The notes under the pieces: generated by a model | Databases searched by the model: none | The model's input: only the letters and a program-made list of their open reading frames with translations | What the model was told of the DNA's origin: nothing | Shown: piece after piece, positions 6,610 to 14,635 of the stretch | Layout of the letters: every line of letters begins with the position of its first letter | Numbering within the stretch: the stretch's first letter is position 1 | Translations under genes and position numbers: made by a program | Assembly: GCA_964354255.1 (NCBI GenBank) | Contig: CAYGYX010000031.1 | Coordinates: 1-23,871, forward strand | DNA from: VGBK01 sp964354255 | Lineage (GTDB): Bacteria; Actinomycetota; Acidimicrobiia; Spongiisociales; UBA11373 | Reading direction: 5' to 3' | Length of the DNA: 23,871 nucleotides

Positions 6610-8036
6610 CAGAACTGGAAGTAGAGGAACGGGCTGAAGGTGCCGCTGACCACGAGGATCAGGGCATACGGTAGGGCCACGGCGAGTATCGCGCAGCGGG
6701 CGGCCAGGGCCCGCCGGCTCGGCTGCAACAGGTAGGGCCCGAGGACGAAGCCCCGCGGGAGCAGCGCCACCGTCGAGGCGAGCGCCAGGGTGACGGCCAG
6801 ACGCCCACTCATCACCCCGGCCAGCGCCCCGCTCCCGGCTCCGAAGTCGAAGGAGAACAGGGCCTGCAGGTACCCGGCGGCTTGCCCGAGCGAGCCGGCG
6901 CGGAAAAGGACCCAGCCGAGCATGACCAGGAGGAGGGTCAGCGCCCGCCGCAGCGGGACCAGCGAGGCCTCACCGGTGGGGCGCTGCCCCGTGGCCCGCT
7001 CCACCACCAGCAGGGCACCGTGGTAGAGGCCCCAGACGAGGAAGGTCCACCGGGCCCCGTGCCACAAGCCGCACAGGGCGAAGACCAGGGCCAGGTTGCG
7101 GTAGGTGGCCGCCGACGACCCCTGGTTGCCGCCGAGGGGCACGTACAGGTAGTCGCGGAACCAGTTGGAGAGGGTGATGTGCCAGCGGCGCCAGAAGTCG
7201 GTGATCGAGATGGCCGAGTAAGGACGGCGGAAGTTCTCCGGGAAGCGGAACCCGAACATGCGGCCCAGGCCGATGGCCATATCGCTGTATCCGGAGAAGT
7301 CGAAGTAGATCTGGATCGTGTAGGCGATCAGGCCCAGCCAGGCCTCCGGCATGGAGAGGCGGCCAGGGTCCGCCCCGAAGGCGGCGTCGGCGGCGGCGGC
7401 GACCGTGTCGGCCACGATCACCTTCTTGGCCAGGCCGTGGGCGAAGCGCAGCACCCCATCGGCGAAGTCCTCCAGCCCGGCGTGCCGCCGGCGCAACTGG
7501 TCGCTGATCTCGTGGAAGCGCACGATCGGCCCGGCGATGAGCTGCGGGAAGAGCGCCACGTACAGGGCGAAGTCGATCGGGTTGGCGAACCGTCGGGTGC
7601 GGCCCCGGTAGACGTCGATGACGTACGACATCGAGTGGAAGGTGAAGAAGGAGATGCCGATGGGGAGAGCGATCCCCGCCCAGGCAATGGTTCCCAGACC
7701 GAGCCGATTCCCGACCGAGTTCAGCTGGTCCACCACGAAGTTGGCATACTTGAAGAACCCCAGGATGGCCAGGTTCACCACCACGGCCACGGCCAGGCCA
7801 ACCCGCGCGGCCCCCTCGCGCCCTTGGTCGCGAGCCCACCCGATCAGCCACCCGGCCCCGTAATTGAGGGCGATCGCCGTCAGCAGCAGCAGCACGAACG
7901 CGCCCCCGCCCCAGGTATAGAAGAGCAGAGAGGCCAGCAGCAGGAGGGTGTTGCGCAGCCGACCCGGCGTGACCCAGTGGAGAGCAAGGACGACGGGAAG
8001 GAACAGGAACAGGAAGGCGGTCGCGGAGAAGACCAT
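6609..8036 (-). CDS. AlgI-like MBOAT O-acyltransferase
   Basis: A 475-residue polytopic membrane protein of the MBOAT family (AlgI/DltB/PatA type), which moves an acyl group from a cytoplasmic donor across the membrane. Family blocks are the N-terminal MVFSATAFLFLFLPVV and LLLASLLFYTWGG; FPQLIAGPIVRFHEI; FDFSGYSDMAIGLGRMFGF; FWRRWHITLSNWFRDYLYVPLGGN; and CGLWHGARWTFLVWGLYHG with the invariant His326 and a second His339. Length and order match AlgI. With the coupled AlgJ-like gene downstream it forms a two-component polymer O-acetylation unit; the polymer is unknown, since no alginate or cellulose genes are nearby. The ATG at 8036 has no SD, but TATCCT lies 10 bases upstream, suggesting a very short leader. 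Confidence 0.93.
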   Translation of the reverse strand: MVFSATAFLFLFLPVVLALHWVTPGRLRNTLLLLASLLFYTWGGGAFVLLLLTAIALNYGAGWLIGWARDQGREGAARVGLAVAVVVNLAILGFFKYANFVVDQLNSVGNRLGLGTIAWAGIALPIGISFFTFHSMSYVIDVYRGRTRRFANPIDFALYVALFPQLIAGPIVRFHEISDQLRRRHAGLEDFADGVLRFAHGLAKKVIVADTVAAAADAAFGADPGRLSMPEAWLGLIAYTIQIYFDFSGYSDMAIGLGRMFGFRFPENFRRPYSAISITDFWRRWHITLSNWFRDYLYVPLGGNQGSSAATYRNLALVFALCGLWHGARWTFLVWGLYHGALLVVERATGQRPTGEASLVPLRRALTLLLVMLGWVLFRAGSLGQAAGYLQALFSFDFGAGSGALAGVMSGRLAVTLALASTVALLPRGFVLGPYLLQPSRRALAARCAILAVALPYALILVVSGTFSPFLYFQF

Positions 8037-8046
8037 TGGCCGCTAG

Positions 8047-8052
8047 AGGATA
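8047..8052 (-). promoter_or_regulatory. -10 element (TATCCT) for the AlgI/AlgJ-like operon
   Basis: On the minus strand TATCCT lies 10 bases before the ATG of the MBOAT gene, predicting a leader of about 3-4 bases. It falls in the 55-base gap downstream of prs, so the acetylation operon probably has its own promoter. That gap also contains two CCCGGG copies that could form a weak hairpin. Confidence 0.45.
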
Positions 8053-8091
8053 GGGCCGGCTCCCGGGGCAGGTTGGCACCCGGGGTCGCGC

Positions 8092-9063
8092 CTAGGCGTT
8101 CTCGCCCATGAACAGCGCCGACACCGACTCGTCAGTGAAGATCGCCCGCAGGGCGTCGGCCAGGATCGGGCCGACCGAGAGGACCTTCAGCTTGGCCAGG
8201 CCGGCGGCCTCCTCGGGCACGGGGAGGGTGTTGGTGATCACCACCTCCTCGAGGGCGCGCGTCTGGAAGCGCTCGGCGGCCGGCGGGGAGAGCACCCCAT
8301 GGGTGGCCAGCGCCCGCACGCTCAGCGCCCCCGCCTCTCGCAGCAGTTCGGCGGCGGCGGCCACCGTGCCCCCGGTGTCGATCATGTCGTCGATGATCAC
8401 CGCGTGCAGGCCGGCCACGTCGCCGACCACCTGCAGGGCGGCCGACTCGTTGTGCACTTCGGCCCGGCGCCGCTTGTGGATGAAGGCGACTCCGGCGTCG
8501 AGGTGGCGGGCGAAGCGGGAGGCGAGGCGCACCCGCCCGGTGTCGGGGGAGACGATCACCATGGACCCGCCCACCGCCTCCTGGAGGTACCGATAGAAGA
8601 CGGGCAGGGCGGTGAGGTGGTCGAACGGCTTGGCGGTGAACCCCTGGATCTGGGCGCTGTGCAGGTCCATCGACACGATGCGGTCGGCGCCGGCGGCCAC
8701 GAACAAGTCGGCCATCAGCCGGGCGGTGATCGGCTCGCGGGCCAGGTGCTTCTTGTCCTGGCGGGCATAGCCGTAGAAGGGGACCACCGCGGTGACCCGC
8801 TTGGCCGAAGCCCTCTGCAGGGCATCGAGCATGATCAGCTGTTCCATGATGTGGAAGTTGACCGGCTTGCTGTGGCTCTGCAGCACGAAGCAGTCGGCCC
8901 CGCGCACGCTCTCGTCGAAGCGGATGTAGATCTCCCCGTTGGCGAAGCGGGACCGCTCCACCCCGCCCAGGGGGATGCCGAGCAGCTCGGCCACTTCCTC
9001 GGCCAGGGGTAGGTTGGCCGAGCCCGAGAAAAGCATCATCCGCTTGCGGCCGGTCAGTTCCAC
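8092..9063 (-). CDS. prs: Ribose-phosphate pyrophosphokinase (PRPP synthetase)
   Basis: Cytoplasmic enzyme making PRPP from ribose-5-phosphate and ATP, for purine, pyrimidine, His, Trp and NAD synthesis. It is 323 residues, the normal class I length. Visible motifs are SRFANGEIYIRF (about 38-49), the ATP loop RQDKK (101-105), MDLH (132-135), SPDTGRVRLA (172-181; a form close to the actinobacterial type), the flexible-loop KRRR (197-200), and the PRPP-binding loop IIDDMIDTGGT (223-233). The GTG start at 9063 follows the glmU stop by 6 bases, with GGGAG inside the end of glmU, so glmU and prs are co-transcribed as in many actinobacteria. The next gene downstream is the acetylation operon rather than rplY. 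Confidence 0.97.
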   Translation of the reverse strand: MELTGRKRMMLFSGSANLPLAEEVAELLGIPLGGVERSRFANGEIYIRFDESVRGADCFVLQSHSKPVNFHIMEQLIMLDALQRASAKRVTAVVPFYGYARQDKKHLAREPITARLMADLFVAAGADRIVSMDLHSAQIQGFTAKPFDHLTALPVFYRYLQEAVGGSMVIVSPDTGRVRLASRFARHLDAGVAFIHKRRRAEVHNESAALQVVGDVAGLHAVIIDDMIDTGGTVAAAAELLREAGALSVRALATHGVLSPPAAERFQTRALEEVVITNTLPVPEEAAGLAKLKVLSVGPILADALRAIFTDESVSALFMGENA

Positions 9064-9069
9064 CTGCGC

Positions 9070-10443
9070 TCACTCCCTCTTCCGGGCCCGCCGGGACTTC
9101 TTCGCAGCGTAGCCGGGGACCTCCCGCTGCTGCGAACGCTCCACCGCCAGGGAGCCCGGAGGCACGTCCCGGGTGATGGCCGAGCCCGCCCCGGTGTAGG
9201 CATCGTCGCCGATGTGCACCGGTGCCACCAGCATGGTGTCCGAGCCGATGAACACCCGGTCGCCGATGACCGTGCGGTGCTTCTCGCTGCCGTCGTAGTT
9301 GCAGGTGATGGTGCCCGCCCCGATGTTGGACTCCTCGCCGATCGTGGCGTCCCCCATGTAGGACAGGTGGGGGACCTTGCTCCCCCGGCCCACCACGGTG
9401 TTCTTCGTCTCGACGAAAGTGCCCACCTTGGCCCCGGCCGCCAGGCGGGTGCCGGGCCGCAGGCTGGCGAAGGGGCCGACCTGCGCCCCCTCCCCCACCT
9501 CCGCCCCCCGCAGGACCGAGTACCACACCCGCGCCCCGGGGCCGATGGTGCTGTCGGCGGCGAAGACTTGCGGGCCGACTATCGCCTGGGCCGCCACCGT
9601 GCAGCTCCCCTCCAGGTGGACCTCCGGGTAGAGGCGGGCCCCGGCCGCCAGGGAGACGCCAGCATCCAGGTAGACCCGGTCGGGGTCGAGCATCCACACC
9701 CCGGCCGCCATCCAGGCGACATTGATGCGCCGCCGGACCTCGGCGGCCACCGCCGCCAGCTGGCCGTGCGAGTTGACCCCCTGCACCTCGGCCGGGTCGG
9801 CCACCGGCACGCCCCGCACCAGGCCCGAGGCCGCCAGCCGGCCGATCGCATCGGTGAGGTAGTACTCGCCCTGTTCGTTGTCCCGGGCGAGGCCGCCCAG
9901 AGCCCCAACCAGCGCCGCCCCCTCGAAGGCGTAGGTGGAGACGGCCACCTCGCCGATCGAACGCTGCCCCGGGGTGGCATCGCGCTCCTCGACGATCCCC
10001 ACCACCCGGTCGCCGTCGCGCCGCACCCGGCCGTAGCCCGTGGGATCGGGCAGGCGGGTGGTGAGGAGCGCGGCCGCGGCCCCGGGCAGGGCCGCCACCA
10101 GTGCCCGCAGGGTCTCCGACTGCAGCAGAGGGGTGTCACCGGGCACCACCAGCACGGTGTCGCCGGCCACCTCGCCCAGGGCCGTCAGGGCCACCATGGC
10201 GGCGTGGCCGGTGCCCAGTTGCGGCTCCTGGACCACCGAGCGCACCCCCGCCGGGAGCGCCTCGTTGACTTGCTCGGCGCCGTAGCCCACCACCACCAGG
10301 GTCTCGTCGGGAGCCACCCCGGCGACGGCGTCGAGCACCCAGGCGATCAGCGGCCGCCCGGCGATGGGGAAGAGCACCTTGGGCAGGTCGGAGCGCATCC
10401 GCGTGCCCCGGCCGGCGGCCAGGACGATCGCTCGCAGGCTCAT
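9070..10443 (-). CDS. glmU: Bifunctional GlcN-1-P acetyltransferase / GlcNAc-1-P uridyltransferase
   Basis: Makes UDP-GlcNAc for peptidoglycan in two steps. It is 457 residues, the standard length. The N-terminal uridyltransferase has LAAGRGTRMRSDLPKVL (about 7-23), QEPQLGTGHAAMV and VPGDTPLL. The C-terminal left-handed beta-helix (from about residue 250) shows hexapeptide repeats ending in NIGAGTITCNYDGSEKHRT, the acetyltransferase site region. The tail is basic (AKKSRRARKRE). The ATG at 10443 is supported by GGAGG 6 bases upstream. The gene starts 26 bases after the tRNA-Gln gene and leads into prs. Confidence 0.97.
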   Translation of the reverse strand: MSLRAIVLAAGRGTRMRSDLPKVLFPIAGRPLIAWVLDAVAGVAPDETLVVVGYGAEQVNEALPAGVRSVVQEPQLGTGHAAMVALTALGEVAGDTVLVVPGDTPLLQSETLRALVAALPGAAAALLTTRLPDPTGYGRVRRDGDRVVGIVEERDATPGQRSIGEVAVSTYAFEGAALVGALGGLARDNEQGEYYLTDAIGRLAASGLVRGVPVADPAEVQGVNSHGQLAAVAAEVRRRINVAWMAAGVWMLDPDRVYLDAGVSLAAGARLYPEVHLEGSCTVAAQAIVGPQVFAADSTIGPGARVWYSVLRGAEVGEGAQVGPFASLRPGTRLAAGAKVGTFVETKNTVVGRGSKVPHLSYMGDATIGEESNIGAGTITCNYDGSEKHRTVIGDRVFIGSDTMLVAPVHIGDDAYTGAGSAITRDVPPGSLAVERSQQREVPGYAAKKSRRARKRE

Positions 10444-10468
10444 GGCGTTCCTCCGTGCTGGAAGCGGG

Positions 10469-10540
10469 CTGGGGGGATAGGGCTCGAACCCATTCTTCGG
10501 GGACCAAAACCCCGCGTGCTGCCGATTACACCACCCCCCA
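10469..10540 (-). tRNA. tRNA-Gln (anticodon TTG)
   Basis: A 72-nt cloverleaf on the minus strand. The acceptor stem is TGGGGGG with CCCCCCA. The D-arm is GTGTAATCGGCAGCAC. The anticodon stem CGGGG/CCCCG holds loop TTTTGGT, giving anticodon TTG (reads CAA/CAG). The T-arm is ATGGG-TTCGAGC-CCTAT with one G-T pair, and the discriminator is G. CCA is not encoded. It lies between ispE and glmU, 8 bases after the ispE stop. Confidence 0.97.
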
Positions 10541-10548
10541 TCAGGGGG

Positions 10549-11403
10549 TCAGGGCAGTGTACCGGAGGGCACCCGCCACCCCTGCGGGACGGGCCGGCAG
10601 GCCCGGGCCGCTCTCGCCCCGGAGGAGGCCGCCGCCGCCTCGGCTGCCTCGGCCTCCGAACGGAAGAAGCCGAAGAGGGCGGGGCCACTCCCCGACATGA
10701 GCACCGCCTGTCCCCAGGCGCGACGCAGGTCGGCCAGCCAGTCGCCCAGTTCGGGGACCAGCGACAGCGCCGCCGGCAACAGGTCGTTGACCGGCGGGGG
10801 GCCGTCCCGCAACGCCACGGGCAGGTCGCGAACGGGGACGGGCAGGCCCTCCGGGCCCCCCAGGTCGTCCCAGCGCCGGAAGGCGGCGGCGGTGGGGACC
10901 TCGAAGGGAGGCACCACCACCGCCAGCACGAAGCCGCCCAGGGGCGGGAGGGAGGTGAGGTGCTCGCCGTGCTCCTCCACCAGGCAGGTCCCTCCCACCA
11001 GGCAGAAAGGCACGTCGGCCCCCAGGTCCGGGGCCAGGGCGTCGCGCTGCTCGACAGGGAGGCCGTACCGGGCGGCGGCCATGCCCAGGGCGGCGGCGGC
11101 ATCGGCGCTCCCTCCACCCAGGCCGGCGGAGACCGGGATGCGCTTCTCCAGGCTCAGGGCGGCGGGACCGCGCTGGGGGGCGGCAGCCCGGACCGCCTGC
11201 AGGGCCCGCCAGGCGAGGTTCGACTCATCGGCGGGCACCGGCAGGCCCCGCACCACGAAGGCGTCGTGGTCGGCCCCTTCCAGAGCGAGCAGGTCGGCCC
11301 ACTCGATCGACTGCATCAGGGAGAGGAGGGGATGCAGGCCGGAGCGGTCGCGGGGACGCACCCGCAGGCTCAGGTTGAGTTTGGCGAACGCCTCAGCCTC
11401 CAC
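10549..11403 (-). CDS. ispE: 4-diphosphocytidyl-2-C-methyl-D-erythritol kinase
   Basis: ATP-dependent kinase of the MEP pathway for isoprenoid precursors; GHMP kinase fold. It is 284 residues. FAKLNLSL (residues 6-13) carries the substrate-binding Lys, DESNLAWRA (59-67) follows, the ATP loop is PVSAGLGGGSADAAA (90-104), then LGADVPFCL with the catalytic Asp, and the C-terminal GHMP motif is SGSGPALFG. The start is GTG at 11403: GGAGG lies 6 bases upstream and the AKLN motif begins at the normal distance; longer in-frame extensions overlap rsmA and lack support. It overlaps the rsmA stop by 11 bases, indicating translational coupling. Confidence 0.95.
   Translation of the reverse strand: MEAEAFAKLNLSLRVRPRDRSGLHPLLSLMQSIEWADLLALEGADHDAFVVRGLPVPADESNLAWRALQAVRAAAPQRGPAALSLEKRIPVSAGLGGGSADAAAALGMAAARYGLPVEQRDALAPDLGADVPFCLVGGTCLVEEHGEHLTSLPPLGGFVLAVVVPPFEVPTAAAFRRWDDLGGPEGLPVPVRDLPVALRDGPPPVNDLLPAALSLVPELGDWLADLRRAWGQAVLMSGSGPALFGFFRSEAEAAEAAAASSGARAARACRPVPQGWRVPSGTLP
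10556..10561 (-). promoter_or_regulatory. Possible -10 element (TACACT) for tRNA-Gln
   Basis: TACACT on the minus strand ends 15 bases before the mature tRNA, so transcription would start about 8 bases upstream of it. The element lies within the last codons of ispE. No clear -35 was found. Confidence 0.35.
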
Positions 11404-12217
11404 CGGCCACCTCCGCCAGACGAAGGTAGTCCTCCGGAGCCAGGTCTTCCGCCCGCCGGGTGGCATCGAGCCCGGCGGCGGCCAGGGCGGCGGCCGGGTC
11501 GGCCAGGACGGAGGCCAGCGACCGGCGCAGCATCTTGCGGCGCTGCCCGAAGGCGGCGGCCGCCAGGGCAATTGCCCGCTCGGCCAGCGGGTGGGCGGGG
11601 CGGCGGCGGATCACCGCCACCGCCGATTCGACCCGGGGTGGGGGGAGGAACACCGTCGGGGGGACCCGGAAGGCGATCTTGACGCTGCCGTGCAGCTGCG
11701 CCACCACCGAGGGGAGGCCGTAGACACGGCTCCCCGGCGCGGCGGCCAAGCGCTCCACCGCCTCCCGCTGCAGCATCACCACGAAGCGGGAGATGCCCGG
11801 CGCCTCCCGCAGCAGGCGGAGCAGCAGCGGGGTCCCGACGTGGTAGGGGAGGTTGGCCACCACCACCCATTCCTCTCCAGCCAACTCGGCAGGGTCGATG
11901 AGAGCGGCATCGGCATAGCGAACCTCCACCCCGGGCACTCCCTCCAGCGCCGCCTCCAGAACCGGGCGCAAGCGGGTGTCCACTTCGTAAGCCAGCACCC
12001 TCGCCCCGGCGGCGGCCAGGCCCCGGGTGAGGGTGCCCGCCCCGGCCCCGATCTCCAGCACCCGGTCCCCGGGCCACACCCCGGCGGCGGTCACGATCTT
12101 GCGCACCAGATTGGGGTCGGCCAGAAAGTGCTGGCCCAGGTCCCGGCGAGGGCGCACACCATGGGCCGCCAGGAGGTGCGCGGTGGCGGCCCGCCCGAGC
12201 GGGTCCTCAGCCAACAC
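11393..12217 (-). CDS. rsmA: 16S rRNA dimethyladenosine transferase (A1518/A1519)
   Basis: SAM-dependent enzyme (KsgA) that dimethylates two adjacent adenines near the 3' end of 16S rRNA during 30S maturation. It is 274 residues. LGQHFL (27-32), SAM motif I LEIGAGAGTLT (54-64), the acidic YEVD (77-80), and the catalytic motif NLPY (122-125) followed by H are present. The C-terminal domain has VFLPPPRVESAVAVI and FGQRRKMLRRSL. The start is GTG at 12217 inside the end of tatD (11-base overlap). No SD is evident, so initiation probably depends on coupling. In many actinobacteria rpfB lies between tatD and rsmA; it is absent here. Confidence 0.96.
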   Translation of the reverse strand: MLAEDPLGRAATAHLLAAHGVRPRRDLGQHFLADPNLVRKIVTAAGVWPGDRVLEIGAGAGTLTRGLAAAGARVLAYEVDTRLRPVLEAALEGVPGVEVRYADAALIDPAELAGEEWVVVANLPYHVGTPLLLRLLREAPGISRFVVMLQREAVERLAAAPGSRVYGLPSVVAQLHGSVKIAFRVPPTVFLPPPRVESAVAVIRRRPAHPLAERAIALAAAAFGQRRKMLRRSLASVLADPAAALAAAGLDATRRAEDLAPEDYLRLAEVAGGG

Positions 12218-12965
12218 CGAACACCCGCGCCGCGGTGGCGCTCGTCATCCGGGCCACCTCCTCGGGGTCGACCCCCCACACCCCGGCCAGGGCGCGGCCC
12301 ACTGCCACCACGTTGGCCGGTTCGTTGGGGGCTTCCCGGTGCGGGGGCGGGGTGAGGTAGGGGGTGTCGGTCTCCACCATGGTGCGCTCCGGAGGGGCCA
12401 GGGCCGCCGCCTGCCGGGTGGTGTCGCCGGTGGGGTAGGTGATGGGGCCGGCGAAGGAGAATGTGACCCCGAGGCCGGCGAAGCGCCGGGTCCACTTCGT
12501 CCCGCCGGTCCAGCAGTGAAGGACGGTGCGGGGCCCGACCCCGGCCGCTTCGATCTCCTCGTACAGCTCGGCGAAGGCGTCCCGGCAGTGGATCACCAGC
12601 GGCTTGTCCAGGCCGGCGGCCAGAGTGAACTGGGCCCGCAGGGCGGCCAGCTGGTCGACCCGAGGGGAGAGGTTCCGGTAGAAGTCCAGGCCGCACTCCC
12701 CGACCGCCACCGCCCCGGCGGCCAGCTCGGCGATGTGCTCACCTTCCTCGGGCCAGCGGGAGGCGTCGTGGGGATGTAGCCCGGCGGCGGCGAACACGAC
12801 GCCCGGATGGGCGGCGGCGAGGCGCAGGGCCTCCTCCGACCCGGCGGCGTCGGTGCCCGGGCACACCAGCCAGGCCACCCCGGCGGCGGCGGCGCGCCGC
12901 AGCAACTCCTCCGGGTCCCGGCCGGCGAGGTGCAGGTGGCAGTGGCTATCGACCCAGCTGGTCAT
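12207..12965 (-). CDS. tatD: TatD-family metal-dependent hydrolase (DNase-like)
   Basis: A 252-residue TIM-barrel metallohydrolase of the TatD family; family members have 3'-5' exonuclease or phosphoesterase activity, but the cellular substrate is uncertain. Metal ligands and signatures are DSHCHLH (6-12), AGLHPHDA (near 65), GECGLDFYR (near 90), PLVIHCRDA (near 120), VLHCWTGG (near 145) and VETDTPYLTP (near 200). The ATG at 12965 overlaps the metG stop as ATGA (4 bases), a typical coupled junction. The tatD-rsmA-ispE order behind metG is common in actinobacteria. Confidence 0.94.
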   Translation of the reverse strand: MTSWVDSHCHLHLAGRDPEELLRRAAAAGVAWLVCPGTDAAGSEEALRLAAAHPGVVFAAAGLHPHDASRWPEEGEHIAELAAGAVAVGECGLDFYRNLSPRVDQLAALRAQFTLAAGLDKPLVIHCRDAFAELYEEIEAAGVGPRTVLHCWTGGTKWTRRFAGLGVTFSFAGPITYPTGDTTRQAAALAPPERTMVETDTPYLTPPPHREAPNEPANVVAVGRALAGVWGVDPEEVARMTSATAARVFGVG

Positions 12966-14455
12966 GCCGTCAGGCGGGGGAACAGAGGCGGCCCCTTGGT
13001 CACCGGCAGGCCCCCCGGGTAACCACCCCAGGCGGCGGCGGCGGGGAGGCGCTGCCCTTGCGGGGACCCGGCCAGGCCGAGGCGGCGCCAGATCTCGGCG
13101 GCCGCCCCGGGCACGGCCGGCGAGGCGAGCAGCGCCACGATGCGCAGCACCTCGAGGGCATCGCCGAGGACGGCCGCAACGGCCGGGCCCGGCTCCATCT
13201 TCCAAGGCTCGTGGGTCTCCAGGTGGGCGTTGGCCTCCCGGATGAGCCGCCAGGTAGCCTCGAGCGCCTCCGAGGGCGACACCCGCTCCCAGGCCCGGGC
13301 CGCCTCCTCGTAGGCGGCGGCGGCCGCCTGGGCCAGCGACCCGCCCGGCGAGGGAGCCGGGCCCACCCCGCCGCACTTCGAGACGACGACGGCGGCGACT
13401 CGCGCCATCAGGTTGCCCAGGTTGTTGGCCAGATCCGAGTTGTAGCGGGCCATCATGCCCTCGTAGGAGAACTCCCCATCGGGACCGAAGCGCTGGTCGG
13501 CCAGGAAGTGATAACGGAACCCATCCACCCCGAAGGACTCCACCAGGGTGGCCGGGGCGATCTGGTTCAGCCGGGTCTTGGACATCTTCTCCCCGCCCAC
13601 GAGCAGGTACCCGTGGACGTGCACCGAGCGCGGCGGCTCGAGCCCGGCGGAGAGCAGCATCGCCGGCCAGTAGACGCAGTGGAAGCGCAGGATGTCCTTG
13701 CCGATCAGGTGCCGGGCACCCGCCCAGCGGGCGGGGAAGGCGGGGTCGGCCTCGCCGTAACCGGCCGCGGTGAGGTAGTTGGTGAGGGCGTCGAACCAGA
13801 CATAGGTGACGTGGCGGGGGTCCCAAGGCAGGGGGATGCCCCAATCGATCGAGGTGCGGCTGATGGAGAAGTCCCTGAGCCCCTGGCGGATGAAGCCCAC
13901 CGCCTCGTTGCGTCGCGCCTCGGGCTGCACGAAGCCGGGGTGGGCCTCGTACCAGTCGAGTAGGGCTTGCCCGTAGCGGCTCAGCTTGAAGAAGTAGTTC
14001 TCCTCCTTCAGGTGGACGACCGGCCGGCCCTGGCGCTCCAGTTCGGGGACCTCCTCGACGGTGACGTAAGCCTCATCGGCCACCGAGTAGAGCCCCTCGT
14101 ACGTCCCCAGTTCGATGTCGCCGCGGTCGTAGCAGGCCTGCAGCAGCCGGGTGACCGCGGCGTGGTGGCGGGGCTCGGTGGTGCGGATGAAGTCGTCGTT
14201 GCTGATGCCCAGCAGGCGCCACGCCTCGACGAAGCGCCCGGCGAAGCGATCGGCCTGCTGGCTCGGGGTGATGCCGTTGGCCTCGGCGGCTCGCTGCACC
14301 TTGAGGCCGTGCTCGTCGGTGCCGGTGAGGAAGAGGGTCTCCTCGCCCGCCAGCCGGTGCCAGCGGGCCAGGGCGTCGGCGGTGACCGTCGTATAGGCGT
14401 GCCCGATGTGCGGCTCGTCGTTGACGTAGTAGATGGGGGTGGTGACGTAGAACAT
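12962..14455 (-). CDS. metG: Methionyl-tRNA synthetase
   Basis: Class I aminoacyl-tRNA synthetase that charges initiator and elongator tRNA-Met. It is 497 residues, the short form without the C-terminal tRNA-binding extension. The HIGH motif is exact (residues 16-19, in PIYYVNDEPHIGHAYTTV), and TGTDEHGLKVQ follows. KMSKT (290-294) replaces the usual KMSKS, a common variant. The C-terminal helical anticodon-binding part includes NLGNLMARV and a Trp-Lys pair (HEPWKM). The ATG at 14455 lacks an SD, but TACCCT lies 13 bases upstream, pointing to a short-leader transcript. It heads the run metG-tatD-rsmA-ispE. Confidence 0.97.
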   Translation of the reverse strand: MFYVTTPIYYVNDEPHIGHAYTTVTADALARWHRLAGEETLFLTGTDEHGLKVQRAAEANGITPSQQADRFAGRFVEAWRLLGISNDDFIRTTEPRHHAAVTRLLQACYDRGDIELGTYEGLYSVADEAYVTVEEVPELERQGRPVVHLKEENYFFKLSRYGQALLDWYEAHPGFVQPEARRNEAVGFIRQGLRDFSISRTSIDWGIPLPWDPRHVTYVWFDALTNYLTAAGYGEADPAFPARWAGARHLIGKDILRFHCVYWPAMLLSAGLEPPRSVHVHGYLLVGGEKMSKTRLNQIAPATLVESFGVDGFRYHFLADQRFGPDGEFSYEGMMARYNSDLANNLGNLMARVAAVVVSKCGGVGPAPSPGGSLAQAAAAAYEEAARAWERVSPSEALEATWRLIREANAHLETHEPWKMEPGPAVAAVLGDALEVLRIVALLASPAVPGAAAEIWRRLGLAGSPQGQRLPAAAAWGGYPGGLPVTKGPPLFPRLTA

Positions 14456-14468
14456 CGGCGGGGGGCCA

Positions 14469-14474
14469 AGGGTA
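14469..14474 (-). promoter_or_regulatory. -10 element (TACCCT) for the metG operon
   Basis: TACCCT on the minus strand ends 13 bases before the metG ATG, predicting a leader of about 6 bases. The start lacks an SD, which fits a short leader. It lies in the divergent metG/AbrB region. Confidence 0.45.
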
Positions 14475-14568
14475 GCGCCGCCCTCCGGGCGCCCGGCACG
14501 GCATCAAATGGCCCGGGCCTCCGCCTGGAAGTTACAGGCAGGCCACCGGTCGCGCCGGTATCCTGCCG

Positions 14569-14574
14569 GCTACG
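14569..14574 (+). promoter_or_regulatory. Possible -10 element (TATCCT) for the AbrB-like gene
   Basis: TATCCT occurs 61 bases upstream of the GTG start, in the ~180-base divergent gap shared with metG. A leader of about 55 bases with GGGAGG would result. Apart from this and the metG element, nothing else was recognised in the gap. Confidence 0.35.
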
Positions 14575-14635
14575 GTGGCTCGCCGGGGCCTCGCCCGGCC
14601 GGCCGCTCGCCAGCGTCCGGCTTGGGAGGTTCTCC

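Noticed and set aside
4936..6624. A 562-codon plus-strand open frame antisense to the AlgJ-like gene
   Set aside because: Composition is shadow-like, with no motif, while the minus strand carries clear catalytic and membrane features.
8062..8085. Two CCCGGG copies after prs as a terminator
   Set aside because: Only a 6-bp stem with an 11-base loop and no U-tract; too weak to call.
9214..11682. An 822-codon plus-strand open frame across glmU, the tRNA and ispE
   Set aside because: It is antisense to strongly recognised genes and a tRNA, and its protein is a Gly/Pro/Arg/His-rich composition typical of shadow frames in GC-rich DNA.
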